Source of the DNA: Leptodactylus fallax
Taxonomy: Eukaryota; Chordata; Amphibia; Anura; Leptodactylidae
Direction of reading: 5' to 3'
NCBI GenBank assembly: GCA_947044405.1
Contig: CAMRHE010000168.1
Span: forward strand, 1,557,001-1,621,000
DNA length: 64,000 nt
Shown here: piece by piece, positions 20,303 to 30,954 of the stretch
How the letters are laid out: each line of letters starts with the position of its first letter
Numbering within the stretch: position 1 is the first letter of the stretch
The notes under the pieces: generated by a model
The model's database searches: none
The model's input: only the letters and a program-made list of their open reading frames with translations
What the model was told of the DNA's origin: nothing
Program-made: the position numbers and the translations under genes

Positions 20303-20474
20303 ACACAGTGGAGGGAGGTCTCAGGTGCCCTCTTATAGGGCCAGTAGGAGGCACCTTAAATTTGGTGCTAATTAAAGGTTCCACTGTCCTAAACAACACA
20401 CAGGGGCAGAGATACCCCATATTGTGCTGCTGTCTGGACTAAGGGAATACAGATTGACATTACAATCAACGATT
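20303..20474. repeat. DIRS right inverted terminal repeat
   Basis: From ACACAGTGGAGGG onward this is the reverse complement of the left repeat. A further 31 bases, ending AATCAACGATT, are present only here and in the internal complementary region. Confidence 0.9.
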
Positions 20475-20623
20475 AGTCGGCCCATATCTCAGGAGGGCGT
20501 GGTCTTATATAGGCCTCCTCAGTTGCTAACTGGACCAAGCCAGGAAGCCTCTGAAAGTGTAAAAGCTTCCCAGGTTGGCATGGTAACGTTAAAAGTGCAG
20601 CAGCCAGGTAGAGAATCTTGACA
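20475..20623 (-). repeat. Gypsy 3' LTR, proximal part
   Basis: On the minus strand the LTR begins TGTCAAGATTC at 20623, preceded by a G-rich polypurine tract (20627-20637). A TATA-like CTATATAAGACC lies near 20500. The LTR is interrupted by the DIRS element at 20474. Confidence 0.7.
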
Positions 20624-20639
20624 GTACCCCCCCCCCCAT

Positions 20640-21115
20640 CTATGAGGGGCCACTGGACCCTTAGTTTTCAAAACTGATCTCCGAATCTTAGGACTACAGA
20701 TCTTGCCCATAGAATCAGTCCTACTATAAACAGACTGGGATTTTCTTACGTACGACAGATCCTGATCCAAGACTGTATACAGTTTGTTAGTCTCCATCTC
20801 CACCTCAGAACTCTTAGCTGTACAGGTGGGAGGAGAGTCATAATTAGGGGCTTTAGTACAAGTAACCTCAACCGGGCCATTGGCCTTATTGGCAGAATTA
20901 TGTACTGTGTCTTTAGAAAAAAAAATCAAGGCATCACATGATATAGCAGAGACAGGCAAGGTAAAACAAGAAGCATTACATTTAGAGCTCCATTTAACCA
21001 GCTCCCCTTTTTCCCAGTCAAGTACTGGATTATGGGAGCGAAACCAAGGAAGCCCCAACACAAATTCAGCAGGTAAATTATCAAGAACAAGAAAAGAAAT
21101 AATTTCAGAATGCAA
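20640..21115 (-). pseudogene. Gypsy protease-region remnant
   Basis: The minus-strand frame begins with a retropepsin C-terminal signature (FVLGLPWFRSHNPVLDWEKG), typical of Ty3/gypsy proteases after the DTG site. The frame then runs almost directly into the polypurine tract and LTR, so RT, RNase H and integrase are absent. This is an internally deleted remnant; the DTG region itself is not clearly seen. Confidence 0.7.
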
Positions 21116-22129
21116 TATTTCTAGAGTGATGGGTGCAGATGCATATTTATCCGGGCCCTGAGACAGTGGGGTAGATCATATCTGATATACTAAAATGTAT
21201 CATTTTTACTAAAGTTTCATTTTGAGAAACGGTTCAGTTGCATTGTTCTTATAATTTCAGTGGCAGAGCTTGAAGCTTATGGACCATGGTGACATCTTGT
21301 ATACGGCAGTAATTTACACTGCAGTATACAAGATGTAGCATATATAGCAGGGATAAGTAATATTGGCTTGGGTCTTTTCCTAGAAATGTTTCTTTAAGAA
21401 AAGACAATACACTGCAACTAAATGTTTGACTTTGCACTTATGTGAAATTTGCACTCCCTTAACAGTAGGTACAGCTGTAGTAATAGATAGTAATAGATTT
21501 TTCTGTCTTCTCTGGAAAGTTCTATAGCAGTGTTCCCCAGTTTTCTTGTAGTAGTCACAAGATTTACCAGAGAGCCCGCAGAAATATTCACAATTGTCCT
21601 CATATTAATTAGTTCAGTTATTACAGTAATCTCTCTTTGGCCTCAATATTAATGACCATTTTTATTTACATAGTGCTAACGTATTCTGCAGCACTTTACT
21701 AATCATAAACTGCAGTATTCCCAGTAGTCACATAAGGGCCTTCTCCAACAGTGTCCCAACCCTTGAGTGGTCATAGTTTTCTTCCTTCTCCCAACAGTCA
21801 AAAAAGTGCTCCCCTTCCAGAATTGTGCCAGCTAGCTTTTCCATTGTAGTCACTACAACTCGTTCTTCACCAGTAGTCGCAGCAAACTTACACCATGGTT
21901 CCTCTTTCCTCTAGTTTCCTTTTACTTACCACATGGCTTCTGCTCCCTTTACCCAGGATGTCGCATATACTCATGTCCAGCACACTATGGAAGCCTTATG
22001 TGGGTACCTTCCTGTCCCAACGTTTAAAGTACAGAAAGAGGGAGAAAATGTGGCAAAAAACGGCAAATTTAGCTCCATTCACTTCTAAATTGACTCTGCC
22101 CATTCCCATCCATCTCTTTGTGCTCCCCA
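21116..22129. other. Unassigned noncoding stretch
   Basis: No coding feature is supported. A fragment near 21670-21710 (GTATTCTGCAGCACTTTAC) belongs to the same dispersed repeat that is split at 11942/13989. Confidence 0.5.
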
Positions 22130-22640
22130 CACAGTATAATGCTCTTACAGTCACCCTAATATTATATGCCCCCACATTATACTGTTGTCTTCAAACTGAC
22201 CCCACAGTATAAAGTCTCTCTCCTGGTGCACCCACAGTTTAATGTCCCCCTCATATGCCCCCAAAGTTACATGCAGCCCCATGTAGAGAGCATTATCCTC
22301 TCTCCCTGCTTCAGATTCACCCAACATGTAGTCAAGTGTAAAAAGCATTACCCCTCTCCCTTCAGAATGCAGTCCCATGTAGACAGCATCATCCCCTCTC
22401 CCTGCTTCAGCTCCATCCAACATGCAGTCCCATGTACACATCACCCTCTCTTTATTCAGCCCCCTCCAATTTATGCAGTCCCATGCATAAAAAAAAAAAG
22501 GACCATCCTCTCCCCCTTCAGCCCACTAGAACATGGAGTCCCATGTAACCATCATGACTCTTTCTTCCAAAGTTCAGCCCCCTCCAACATGCAGTTCCAA
22601 ATAAACAGCATACCCTCTCTGCCTTCTTCCCCGCTAGTGC
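22130..22640. repeat. Degenerate tandem repeat, C/T-rich
   Basis: Imperfect units of roughly 55-65 bp carry ATGCAGTCCCATGTA and CATCCTCTCCC motifs. Frames through it are repeat artefacts. Confidence 0.65.
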
Positions 22641-23257
22641 ACAGTATGCAGGGTTGTGGAGGAGACTAGCTGCCAGGTACTTGTGCTCGGGGCTGGGATG
22701 GGCTGTAGAGGACGCAGGCTCATAGGTCACATGAGTTCTCCTCTCCTGGCTCAGCGGAGGTGTCGCGCGACATGTGAGCTGTGGGGGAGGAGACTCTGCA
22801 GAGAGGACCTGAGATAAGAGTCGGTGGATCGGGGCAAAGTTTGTTAACAAGCAAAACACTTCAGGGGCATAGTGGGACAAGCCGTAAGCCATCAGGGATG
22901 ACTGGGAGCTAGGTGTCTATTGCTTGAAGCGTTGGTCTGTTAACAAGAACTGTTGCAGGATAAGCTTTCAATATCTGACAATTATATAGGTGGAAAGTTG
23001 TAATCCAGATGCCAGAACCTGTGCATTTATTGCATCCTCTTTATACAAGTGTAAGGTGGTTGAGGCACACTAGTGTGCCAGTTCCCCTGTATGTGTTTAG
23101 CCAGATGTTCATTTGGGCAGCTTGGGTAGGAGAATTCTTATTCCCTGTCACAATTTAGTATAATGGTGTTGTTTTGCATTATGTGTCTGCCCATATTGTA
23201 CTGTGCAATCTAGTATGCTTTAATTGAGCTGTGCATTGTATGCTATTGATGTATGTC
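22641..23257. other. Unassigned noncoding stretch
   Basis: No coding or repeat feature is recognised. It ends with TGTATGTC (23250-23257), the left target duplication of the next hAT-like element. Confidence 0.45.
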
Positions 23258-23530
23258 CAGGGCTGGCGTTAGGGGGGGGGGGGGCAAACTGGGCAATTGC
23301 CCAGGGCCCCGTCCCCAAAGGGGCCCCCGGGATCTGGAACCTGGTAACTCCGGATCCCGGAGTCAGGCCCGGTCAAAGCAATAACAGAAAGGGACCGCAG
23401 GGCCCCTTTCCGAGGTGAGTAAAAATAACAAACATTTTTACTCACCTGTCCTTGGCGTCCGACGTCATCTTCTGGCGTTCCGGACATCACTGCTGAGGTG
23501 CTGAGGCCTGGCCTGGCCTGGTGCGTCCAA

Positions 23531-24939
23531 TTAAAGGCAAGACTACTTAAGAAGGCTGTCCCACATTATTAAGCAGCCTACATTTTCAGCCAAAATGGGA
23601 AAGAAAAAGGATGTGTCGGCTGCTGAGAAGCAACAAATTGAGTGTTTAGGTCAAGGCATGACTACAATCAACATTGCCAAGACACTTCATCGTGATCATC
23701 GCACAATCAAGAAGTATGTAGCTGATTCACAGCACACACGTGTGCGTGCTAAGGGAAAATTGAGGACTCTTTCCAACAGGCAATTACGTCAGGTTAAAAG
23801 AGCAGCTTCAAAAATGCCTTGTCATAGCAGCAGACAAGTTTTTGAAGCTGCTGGTGCCTCCAACGTCCCCCGAACAACAAGATGCAGGGTCCTTCAGAGG
23901 TTTGCAGCTGTGCGTAAGCCATCCTGTCGACCTCCTCTATCCACTGCACACAAGCAGAAACGGCTCCAGTGGGCCAAACAATACATGAAGACTGACTTCA
24001 AAACTGTTTTGTTCACCGATGAGTGCCGTGCAACGCTCGATGGTCCAGATGGATGGAGTGGAGGATGGCTTGTTGATGGACACCCCATGCAAACATGGCT
24101 ACGGCGCCAACAAGGAGGAGGTGGAGTAATGTTTTGGGCTGGAATCATGGGGAGAGAGATTGTCGGCCCCTTTAGGATCCCTGAAGGGGTAAAGATGAAC
24201 TCCATAATGTATGTGGAGTTTCTGAAACAGCACTTCCTGCCATGGTTCAAAAAGAAGAACCATGCATTCTGCAGAAAGATCATTTTCATGCATGATAATG
24301 CACCGTCTCATGCTGCAAATAACACATCTGCATCTCTGGCTGCTATGGGCATAAAAGGGGACAAACTTATGGTGTGGCCCCCATGCTCCCCTGACCTCAA
24401 CCCCATTGAGAACCTCTGGAGCATCATCAAAAGGAGTGTCTATGAGGGCGGGAGGCAGTTCACATCTAAGCAACAGCTCTGGGAGGGTATTCTGTCCTCA
24501 TGCAAAACAATTGAAGCAGAAACCATCCAAAAACTGACAAATTCAATGGACGAGAGAGTTCAGAAGCTTCTTTCGAACAAGGGGTCCTATGTGCAAATGT
24601 AACATCACCTAGAATAAAGTTTTGGCTTGAAAACTGTTTGATTTCAGTTTGTAATAACCTGCTAATGCTTAGAATTTCACAATGACCATTTTTTTGTTCT
24701 TAATAAAAATGAAAAGGTTGCAAATTCTACTGTGCATAATAATTTAAAACATGCATTTTGAGTGCATTTTGAGTGTTTATTTTTTTTTAAATATACTGTT
24801 ATCATAGGCAGTTTGTTCAAAAACCTTTCAATTATACTCGAATAGTTGATGACTGGAAAATTACAATGACTGCAATTCATATAGGTAATTTTGGAAAATA
24901 TGAGAAAATATAATTTGCATAATAATTTGGAACACAGTG
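23531..24939 (+). mobile_element. 5'-truncated Tc1-like element, DD37E
   Basis: The right terminal repeat ends TTTGGAACACAGTG at 24939, followed by TA. The matching left repeat (CACTGTGTTCC) is not found upstream of the transposase, so the left end is lost. The coding region is nonetheless complete. The approximate left limit is where the sequence changes from the hAT flank near 23531. Confidence 0.82.
23595..24602 (+). CDS. Tc1-like transposase, DD37E, open frame
   Basis: This 335-residue protein starts at the ATG at 23595 (MGKKKDVSAAEKQQIE), a natural start for the family. An N-terminal helix-turn-helix (about 10-45) and a second DNA-binding helix set (about 60-105) precede the catalytic core. 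Catalytic residues are Asp142 (FTDEC), Asp234 (MHDNAPSH) and Glu272 (NPIENLW). The 37-residue spacing is distinct from the DD35E and DD34E elements in this window and matches the DD37E class, known in vertebrates as TRT. No stop or frameshift is present. Because the left inverted repeat is gone, this copy should not transpose, although its protein could act on others. Confidence 0.94.
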   Translation: MGKKKDVSAAEKQQIECLGQGMTTINIAKTLHRDHRTIKKYVADSQHTRVRAKGKLRTLSNRQLRQVKRAASKMPCHSSRQVFEAAGASNVPRTTRCRVLQRFAAVRKPSCRPPLSTAHKQKRLQWAKQYMKTDFKTVLFTDECRATLDGPDGWSGGWLVDGHPMQTWLRRQQGGGGVMFWAGIMGREIVGPFRIPEGVKMNSIMYVEFLKQHFLPWFKKKNHAFCRKIIFMHDNAPSHAANNTSASLAAMGIKGDKLMVWPPCSPDLNPIENLWSIIKRSVYEGGRQFTSKQQLWEGILSSCKTIEAETIQKLTNSMDERVQKLLSNKGSYVQM

Positions 24940-24954
24940 TAATATAATAATAGC

Positions 24955-26545
24955 ACTGTAGGGCCCCTGTGGAGCATTATACTGGGGGCCCCCTCTGGAT
25001 AGCATATTATACTGGGGGGCCTCCTCTGGATAGCATATTATACTGGGGGGCCCCTCTGGATAGCATATTATACTGGGGGGCCCCCTCTGGATAGCATATT
25101 ATACTGTGTGGGGCCACTGTGGAGCATTATACTGGGGAAGGGGCCCCTCTGGATAGCATGTTATATTCTGTGGGGCCTCTGTGGAAAATTATAATGTGTG
25201 GGGGGGGGGCCTCTGGAGATAATGTTATATTCTGTGGGGCCACTTTGGAGCATTATGCTCTCCAGAGGGGCCCCCCATATATAATGCTCCAAAGTGGCCC
25301 CACAGAATATAACATGCTCTCCAGAGCCCCCCCACTTTATAATACTCCATAGAGGCCCCGCAGAATATAACATGTTCTCCAGAGGGCCCCCTCAGTATAA
25401 TGCTCCACAGTGGCTCCACACAGTATAATATGCTCTCCAGAGCCCCCCCAGTATAATGCTCCACTGTGGCCTCACACAGTATAATATGCTCTCCAGAGGG
25501 GCCCCCAGTATATTATACTGTGCGGGGCCACCGTGGAGCATTATACTGGGGGGGGGGGGCTCTGGAGAGCATGTTATACTGTTTTGGGGCACTGTGTAGC
25601 ATTATACTGGGGGGGGCTCTGGAGAGCATATTATACTGTTTTGGGCCACTGTGAGTATTATACTGGGGAAACCTCTCTGGGCAGTATATTATACTGTGTG
25701 GAGGCCATTCTGGAGCATGTTATACTGAGTGGGGTCACTGTGGAGCATTATTCTGGGGGGGCATCAGCAGAGCATATCATATTGTGTGGCGCCACTGTGG
25801 GGCATTATTTGGGGGGGACTAATGAGCATTATACTAGGGGGCCCTCTGGGGAGCATATTATACTGCGTGGGGCCTACTGTGGAACATTATACTGGGGGGA
25901 CGCTCTGGGGAGCATAATATATTGCGTGGGGCCACTGTGGAGCAAAATACTGGAGGGGGCACTGTGGAGCATTATACTAGCGGGGGCCCTCTGGGGAGCA
26001 TATTATACTATGGGCCACTGTGGAGCTTTATACTGGGGGAATGGACAGTTTGGGGAGCCTGTTATACTGTGTGGGGCCACTGTGGAGTGTATTATATTGT
26101 GTGGGGCTTTTCGGGAGCATATTATACTCTGTGGGGCCATTGTAGAGCATTATACTGGGGGAACCCCTTTGGGGAGTATATTATACTGTGTGGAGGTCAT
26201 TATGGAGCTATGTTATACTGTGTTAGGCCACTGTGGAGCATTATACTGGGGGGGCATTGTGGGGTGCATATTATACTGTATGGAGCATATTATATTGTGT
26301 GGGGCTGCTGGGGAGCATATTGTACTGTCTGGGGCCACTAAGGGGTAGTATACTGTGTGGGCCACTGTGGAGTATTATACTGTGTGGAGCCTTACAAACC
26401 ATGTGGGACCACAATGGGGGGCTCAGGGGAGCATTTTATACTGTGTGGGGTCACTGTGGAGCATTATATACCATGTGGGGAAACTGGAGAGCTCAGGAGA
26501 GCATTTTATACTGTGGAGCATTATATATCATGTAGAGCATTATAC
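24955..26545. repeat. Large minisatellite, about 45-60 bp unit
   Basis: Many imperfect units of the form GAGCATTATACTG..GGGGCC..CTCTGG alternate with ATACTGTGTGGGGCCACTG. The long frames on both strands here are pure repeat translation. The unit core is shared with 13552-13735. The segment at about 25252-25505 is inverted relative to the rest. Confidence 0.9.
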
Positions 26546-26884
26546 TGTGTGGGGGGGCTCACAATTCCTGCTGGCATGGCAGGCCTGTGTGCTATGTCTG
26601 TATCACAGCTCCCTCACTATAATCTTGCACATATGTGTAGTGCTCCATGGCCATGTCATTCCCCATACAGTACTGTGCATGAACTGGCCATGGAGTTATT
26701 GGGGCCTGCACAGTATTATAGGGGCTGACTATACTGGGAACATACTCAGTAACACCAGATAGTCAGCACATATGTAAGACTTCAGTGAAGGAGCCGTGGT
26801 GTAGGCTATTAGCAGGAAGCTTTTGGGTGGGGCCCCAGAACAAGATCCTCTGGTGGGCCTAAGGCACTTCAGTCCGACACTGTA

Positions 26885-27245
26885 TAACGGTGAACTATTA
26901 TATATAAGGGTGGGTTACTATATATAATTGGGAAACTTAAGTATGAGGGGGTCTATTATTTATAAGAGGGGAACTATTTATAAGGGGGGTATAATTGTTA
27001 AGTGGGCTTATTTATAAAGAGGGCTATTAGTGATAATGGGGACTATTATTTATAAGGGTAACTATTATTTATGAGGGGGCTATTATTTATAAGGGAGCAG
27101 TATTATTTTTACGGGGTGACTGTTACTGATAAGGGGGGATATTACTGATATAGGGCACTATTTATCATTTATAAGGGAGCTATTATTAATAAAGGTGTAA
27201 GATTATTTATAAGCAGGGACTATTATTTATAAGGAGGCGCTATAA
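26885..27245. repeat. Degenerate short-unit tandem array
   Basis: Units of about 18-25 bp such as ACTATTATTTATAAGGGGG recur imperfectly at the right side of the hAT element. Confidence 0.75.
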
Positions 27246-27464
27246 TAACTGATGACTGGGTGCAAAAATCTATTAGGTGGTACAAAGGTGCTCATTTGAA
27301 TTGTATGTGGTAAAATAGGGCTTGTTATTACTTTTTTGTTGGCAGAAAGGAGGCGTTATTATAGGGGTTGTCACTGGAAGACGATGGTGTTGTTTGCATA
27401 TCGGCATTTGGGGTCCCGCTTTTAAGTTTTGCCCAGGGCCCCACTTTGTCTAAAACCGGCCCTG

Positions 27465-28935
27465 TGTAAGTCCAGATGGTTAATGCTGTTTTCTCTTTGC
27501 ACTAGGTGTCGAGGTCCCATTATCCCTTAGGAAATTTTGGAAGAAGCCTTTGTACAGGCTGGGAGTTGTGGTGGACATACTCTGCAGTTGGCTTCAGCCT
27601 TATGGTTAATGCAGTGGCATGGCCATTCTTTAAACAAGAGTGCCTGCGCTTACTTTGGTGTTTGTGTTACATCAGTGTTAAGGTTCAACACTTGCATGCT
27701 GTCCTCTGAAGTGTAGCTACAGCGAGCCGCCTTGCCAAACCACTCCAATGAAGTGTGTTGTTGAACTACCACAGTGAGTTTGCATTTCTTGTCTCTCCTC
27801 AAGCCTTCTATACCTCATTGTCCCATTTGGAACTGTAGTATGAGACTAAGATGCACATTCTAAGTCATGCCACAGTTTCTTCATCTTGCTAAGACGACTG
27901 TTACAAGACACATGGACAATTGTGTACCATGTGTGCATAACTTATACTGAGTGAAAAAATGCTAATCGTGTTCTATAAACTTTGAAACAGTTTTGCACAT
28001 GAGAGACTCCAGTACTTATATTGCTATATATCTGAATGAATACAGTAAATACCCAGTTTCCCTTTACTACAAATATGTAATGTATTTTCTGGCTGATAAT
28101 TGCAGGTACACTAGCTACAACTAGTTATGCCCCTGACTAAAAGTTATAAAGTGGTTAAACGTTTGGATGCTGTATGTTCTACTAGCATTTCTGCTGTCTG
28201 TAAAGGTCACAACAATGTTAAACACTGTCTGCTCTGGCAAGAATTGATACACTATATTTTGCATAGTCCAACTATTTATGTGAGTAAGGTCAGACAGTGG
28301 GACTTTCCCAAATCCAAACAAGAGCCCACGTATGGAAGAGTCAGGGAAAACATCTTTTTTTTTCATTTACTGGAAATTCAAGGATTTACATTTTTAATCC
28401 ATACATTTGTTACCTGATCAGAATGTTCCTCCACATTTTTATGTATCTTAAATTTCCAATTTGCTTACATACTCAGAACTGGTATATATTTAAATATAAG
28501 TATTTGTGGCTCCATTTTGGTGCACATTGCAGGACATTTACCATGTAACAGGTTCCTGTAAAGTATATGTAAATATAGCAAAAATTAATGTAAAAGAGCT
28601 GTTATCCAACTCATTGCAATTCATACAGTGGATGTCTTTTTTCTATTACAGCATTGCTCTTTGCAATGGTTGTCATCTTACTTTCTAATAAAGGGTGTCA
28701 GCCTGGCAGGCAATAAATGACCACTAGGGGAAGATTAAGCTTTAAAATGCTACGTATGAACATGATATGGATAATTATTAGTGCAATGGAGTAAAATATT
28801 TGCCTAATGTATGAGGCTCTGTGCACAACTGCTTTTATCTCTCCGTCAGAAGTATAGGTTGATAATTTTCCGATCCATTTAAAAAAAAATAGTATACAGT
28901 GCTGTACATTTTTTGTGGTATCACTCTGTATAGGG
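27465..28935. other. Unassigned noncoding stretch
   Basis: About 1.5 kb with no recognised element or coding exon. It may be the best candidate in this half for single-copy host DNA. It ends with the GTATAGGG target site of the next hAT element. Confidence 0.4.
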
Positions 28936-30946
28936 CAGTGATGGCGAACCTTTTAGAGACCGAGTGCCCAAACTGCAACCCAAAGCCCACTAAATTATCG
29001 CAAAGTGCCAACACGGCAATTTCACCTTAAATTAACCTGCCTCCCCAGCATCCCCCCTCTTGCTCGCAAGCAGCCTGCACCCCCATTCCCCCCTCTTGCA
29101 AGCAGCCTACATCCCACATCTCTCCCCCCCACACTACACCCTGGACCCCACACCACACTCTGCATCTCCCCCCACACCACACTCTGCATCTCCCCCCACA
29201 CTACACTCTGCATCTCCCCCCCACACTACACTCTGCATCTCCCCCCACACTACACTCTGCATCTCTCCCCACACTACACTCTGCATCTCTCCCCCCCACA
29301 CTACACCCTGCACCCCACACTACACCCTGCATCTCTGCACCCCACACTACACCCTGCATCTCTGCACCCCACACTACGCCCTGCATTTCTGCACCCCACA
29401 CTACACCCTGCATCTATACCCCCCCACTACACCCTGCATCTCCCCCCACACTACACCCTGCACCCCATATCTCTAACCCCCACACTACATACTGCACCCC
29501 ACATTCTCCTCCACCACATCTCTACCCCCCACACTACACTCTGCATCTCTCCCCCACACTACACCCTGCACCCCCACACATCTCTACCCCCCAAACTACA
29601 CACTGCACCCCACATCTCTCCCCCCCACACTACACCCTGCACCCTACATCTCTCCCCCCACACTGCACCCCACATCTCTCCCCCCACACTACACCCTGCA
29701 CCCCACATCTCTCCCCCCCCACACTACACCCTGCACCCTACATACTGCACCCCACATCTCTCCTCCCCCACATCTCTACCCCCCACACTATACTCTGCAT
29801 CTCTCCCCCACACTACACCCTGCAGCCCCACACATCGTTCCCCCCCACACTACACCCTGCACCCTACATACTGCACCCCACATCTCTCCTCCCCCACATC
29901 TCTACCCCCCACACTACACTCTGCATCTCTCCCCCACACTACACCCTGCAGCCCCACACATCTCTCCCCCCACACTACACCCTGCACCCTACACCCTGCA
30001 CCCCACATCTCTCCTCCCCCACATCTCCACCCCCCACACTACACTCTGCATCTCTCCCCCACACATCTCTCCTCCCCCACATCTCTACCCCCCACACTAC
30101 ACTCTGCATCTCTCCCCCACACTACACCCTGCAGCCCCACACATCTCTCCCCCCACACTACACCCTGCACCCTACATCTCTCCCCCCACACTACACCCTG
30201 CACCCTACATCTCTCCCCCCCACACTACACCCTGCACCCCACATCTCTCCTCCCCCACATCTCTACCCCCCACACTACACCCTGAACCCCACATCTCTCC
30301 CCCACACATCTCTACCCCCACACTACACCCTGCACCCTACATATCTCCCCCCACACTACACCCTGCATTCCACATCTCTAGCCCCCACACTACACCCTGC
30401 ATCCCACATCTCTAACTCCCACACTACACCCTACATCTCTAACCCCACACTACACCCTACATCTCTATACCCCACACTACACCCTCCCCTCACATTTCTA
30501 CCCCCCACACTACACCCTGCACCCTATATCTCTCCCCTCCACACTACACACTGAACCCCACATCTCTCCCCCCACACTACACCCTGAGCCCCACATCTCT
30601 CCCTCCACACTACACCCTGAGCCCCACATCTCTCCCTCCACACTACACCCTGAACCCCATATCTCTCCATGTTCCTCCACTGCTCGGGATACTTCTCTTC
30701 ATGTGGAAGGACCTTCTTACAAGCAAAGACACGCCTACCCTGTCATGTGACCTTATGACGTCAGAAGGTCCTTCCAGAGTACAGCATTTAGCCTTTATCA
30801 ATTTTCAGCTGTATGTACATTTGCACATACAGCTGAAAGAAGCTCACTAACTTCCCCGTTAGTGAGATATGGTGACGGCGAGCGTGCCAATTGAGAGGGC
30901 TCTGCGTGCCCTCTCTGGCACGCGTGCCATAGGTTCGCCATCACGG
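28936..30946. mobile_element. hAT element with perfect 8-bp target duplication
   Basis: The left end CAGTGATGGCGAACC at 28936 pairs with GGTTCGCCATCAC.G ending at 30946. Both flanks are GTATAGGG (28928-28935 and 30947-30954), a perfect 8-bp duplication. The ends resemble the OposCharlie1-like hAT family known from several tetrapods (from memory, not searched). No transposase is present; the core is almost entirely minisatellite. Confidence 0.93.
29113..30668. repeat. C-rich minisatellite inside hAT, about 30-35 bp unit
   Basis: Dozens of imperfect units such as CACACTACACCCTGCACCCC and ACATCTCTCCCCC fill 1.55 kb. The 426-codon frame over it (His/Pro/Ser/Thr-rich) is a repeat artefact. Larger blocks around 29750-30150 recur as higher-order units. 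Confidence 0.92.
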
Positions 30947-30954
30947 GTATAGGG

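Larger units (their letters stand above)
15293..20474 (+). mobile_element. DIRS-type tyrosine-recombinase retrotransposon
   Basis: The layout is diagnostic of DIRS: a left terminal repeat at 15293-15439, gag, overlapping RT/RNase H and recombinase frames, an internal complementary region at 20175-20258, and an inverted right terminal repeat at 20303-20474. There are no direct LTRs and no target duplication. The internal complementary region joins the complement of the left end (GCTGCTGTCGGACATAAGGG) to that of the right end (GTATTCCCTTAGTCCAGACA), as used for circle formation in this group. The element is about 5.2 kb. Its gag and recombinase frames are broken. It lies inside a gypsy LTR. Confidence 0.94.
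23258..27464. mobile_element. Composite non-autonomous hAT element with minisatellite core
   Basis: The left end CAGGGCTGGCGTTAG at 23258 and the right end CTAAAACCGGCCCTG at 27464 form hAT-like inverted ends, each near a CCCAGGGCCCC block. The flanking 8-mers TGTATGTC (23250-23257) and TGTAAGTC (27465-27472) match at 7 of 8 positions. The interior is a Tc1-like insertion, a long minisatellite and a second short-unit array. No hAT transposase is present. Confidence 0.78.

Noticed and set aside
22518..22892. 124-codon minus-strand frame
   Set aside because: It overlaps a degenerate tandem repeat and contains no domain.
23258..23530. Missing left terminal repeat of the DD37E element
   Set aside because: I searched by eye for CACTGTGTTCC upstream of 23595 and found hAT-element sequence instead, so I did not extend the element or claim a full-length copy.
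25533..26535. Several frames of 100-271 codons with repeated GEHIILCGA-like peptides
   Set aside because: They occur on both strands and in multiple frames of the minisatellite, so they are repeat artefacts.
29005..30285. 426-codon His/Pro/Ser/Thr-rich frame
   Set aside because: It is translation of the C-rich minisatellite inside a hAT element; the peptide repeats follow the DNA unit and no start context or domain supports a gene.
24955..30668. CRISPR-like arrays
   Set aside because: Units are contiguous and imperfect with no unique spacers, no leader and no cas genes, and the context is eukaryotic.
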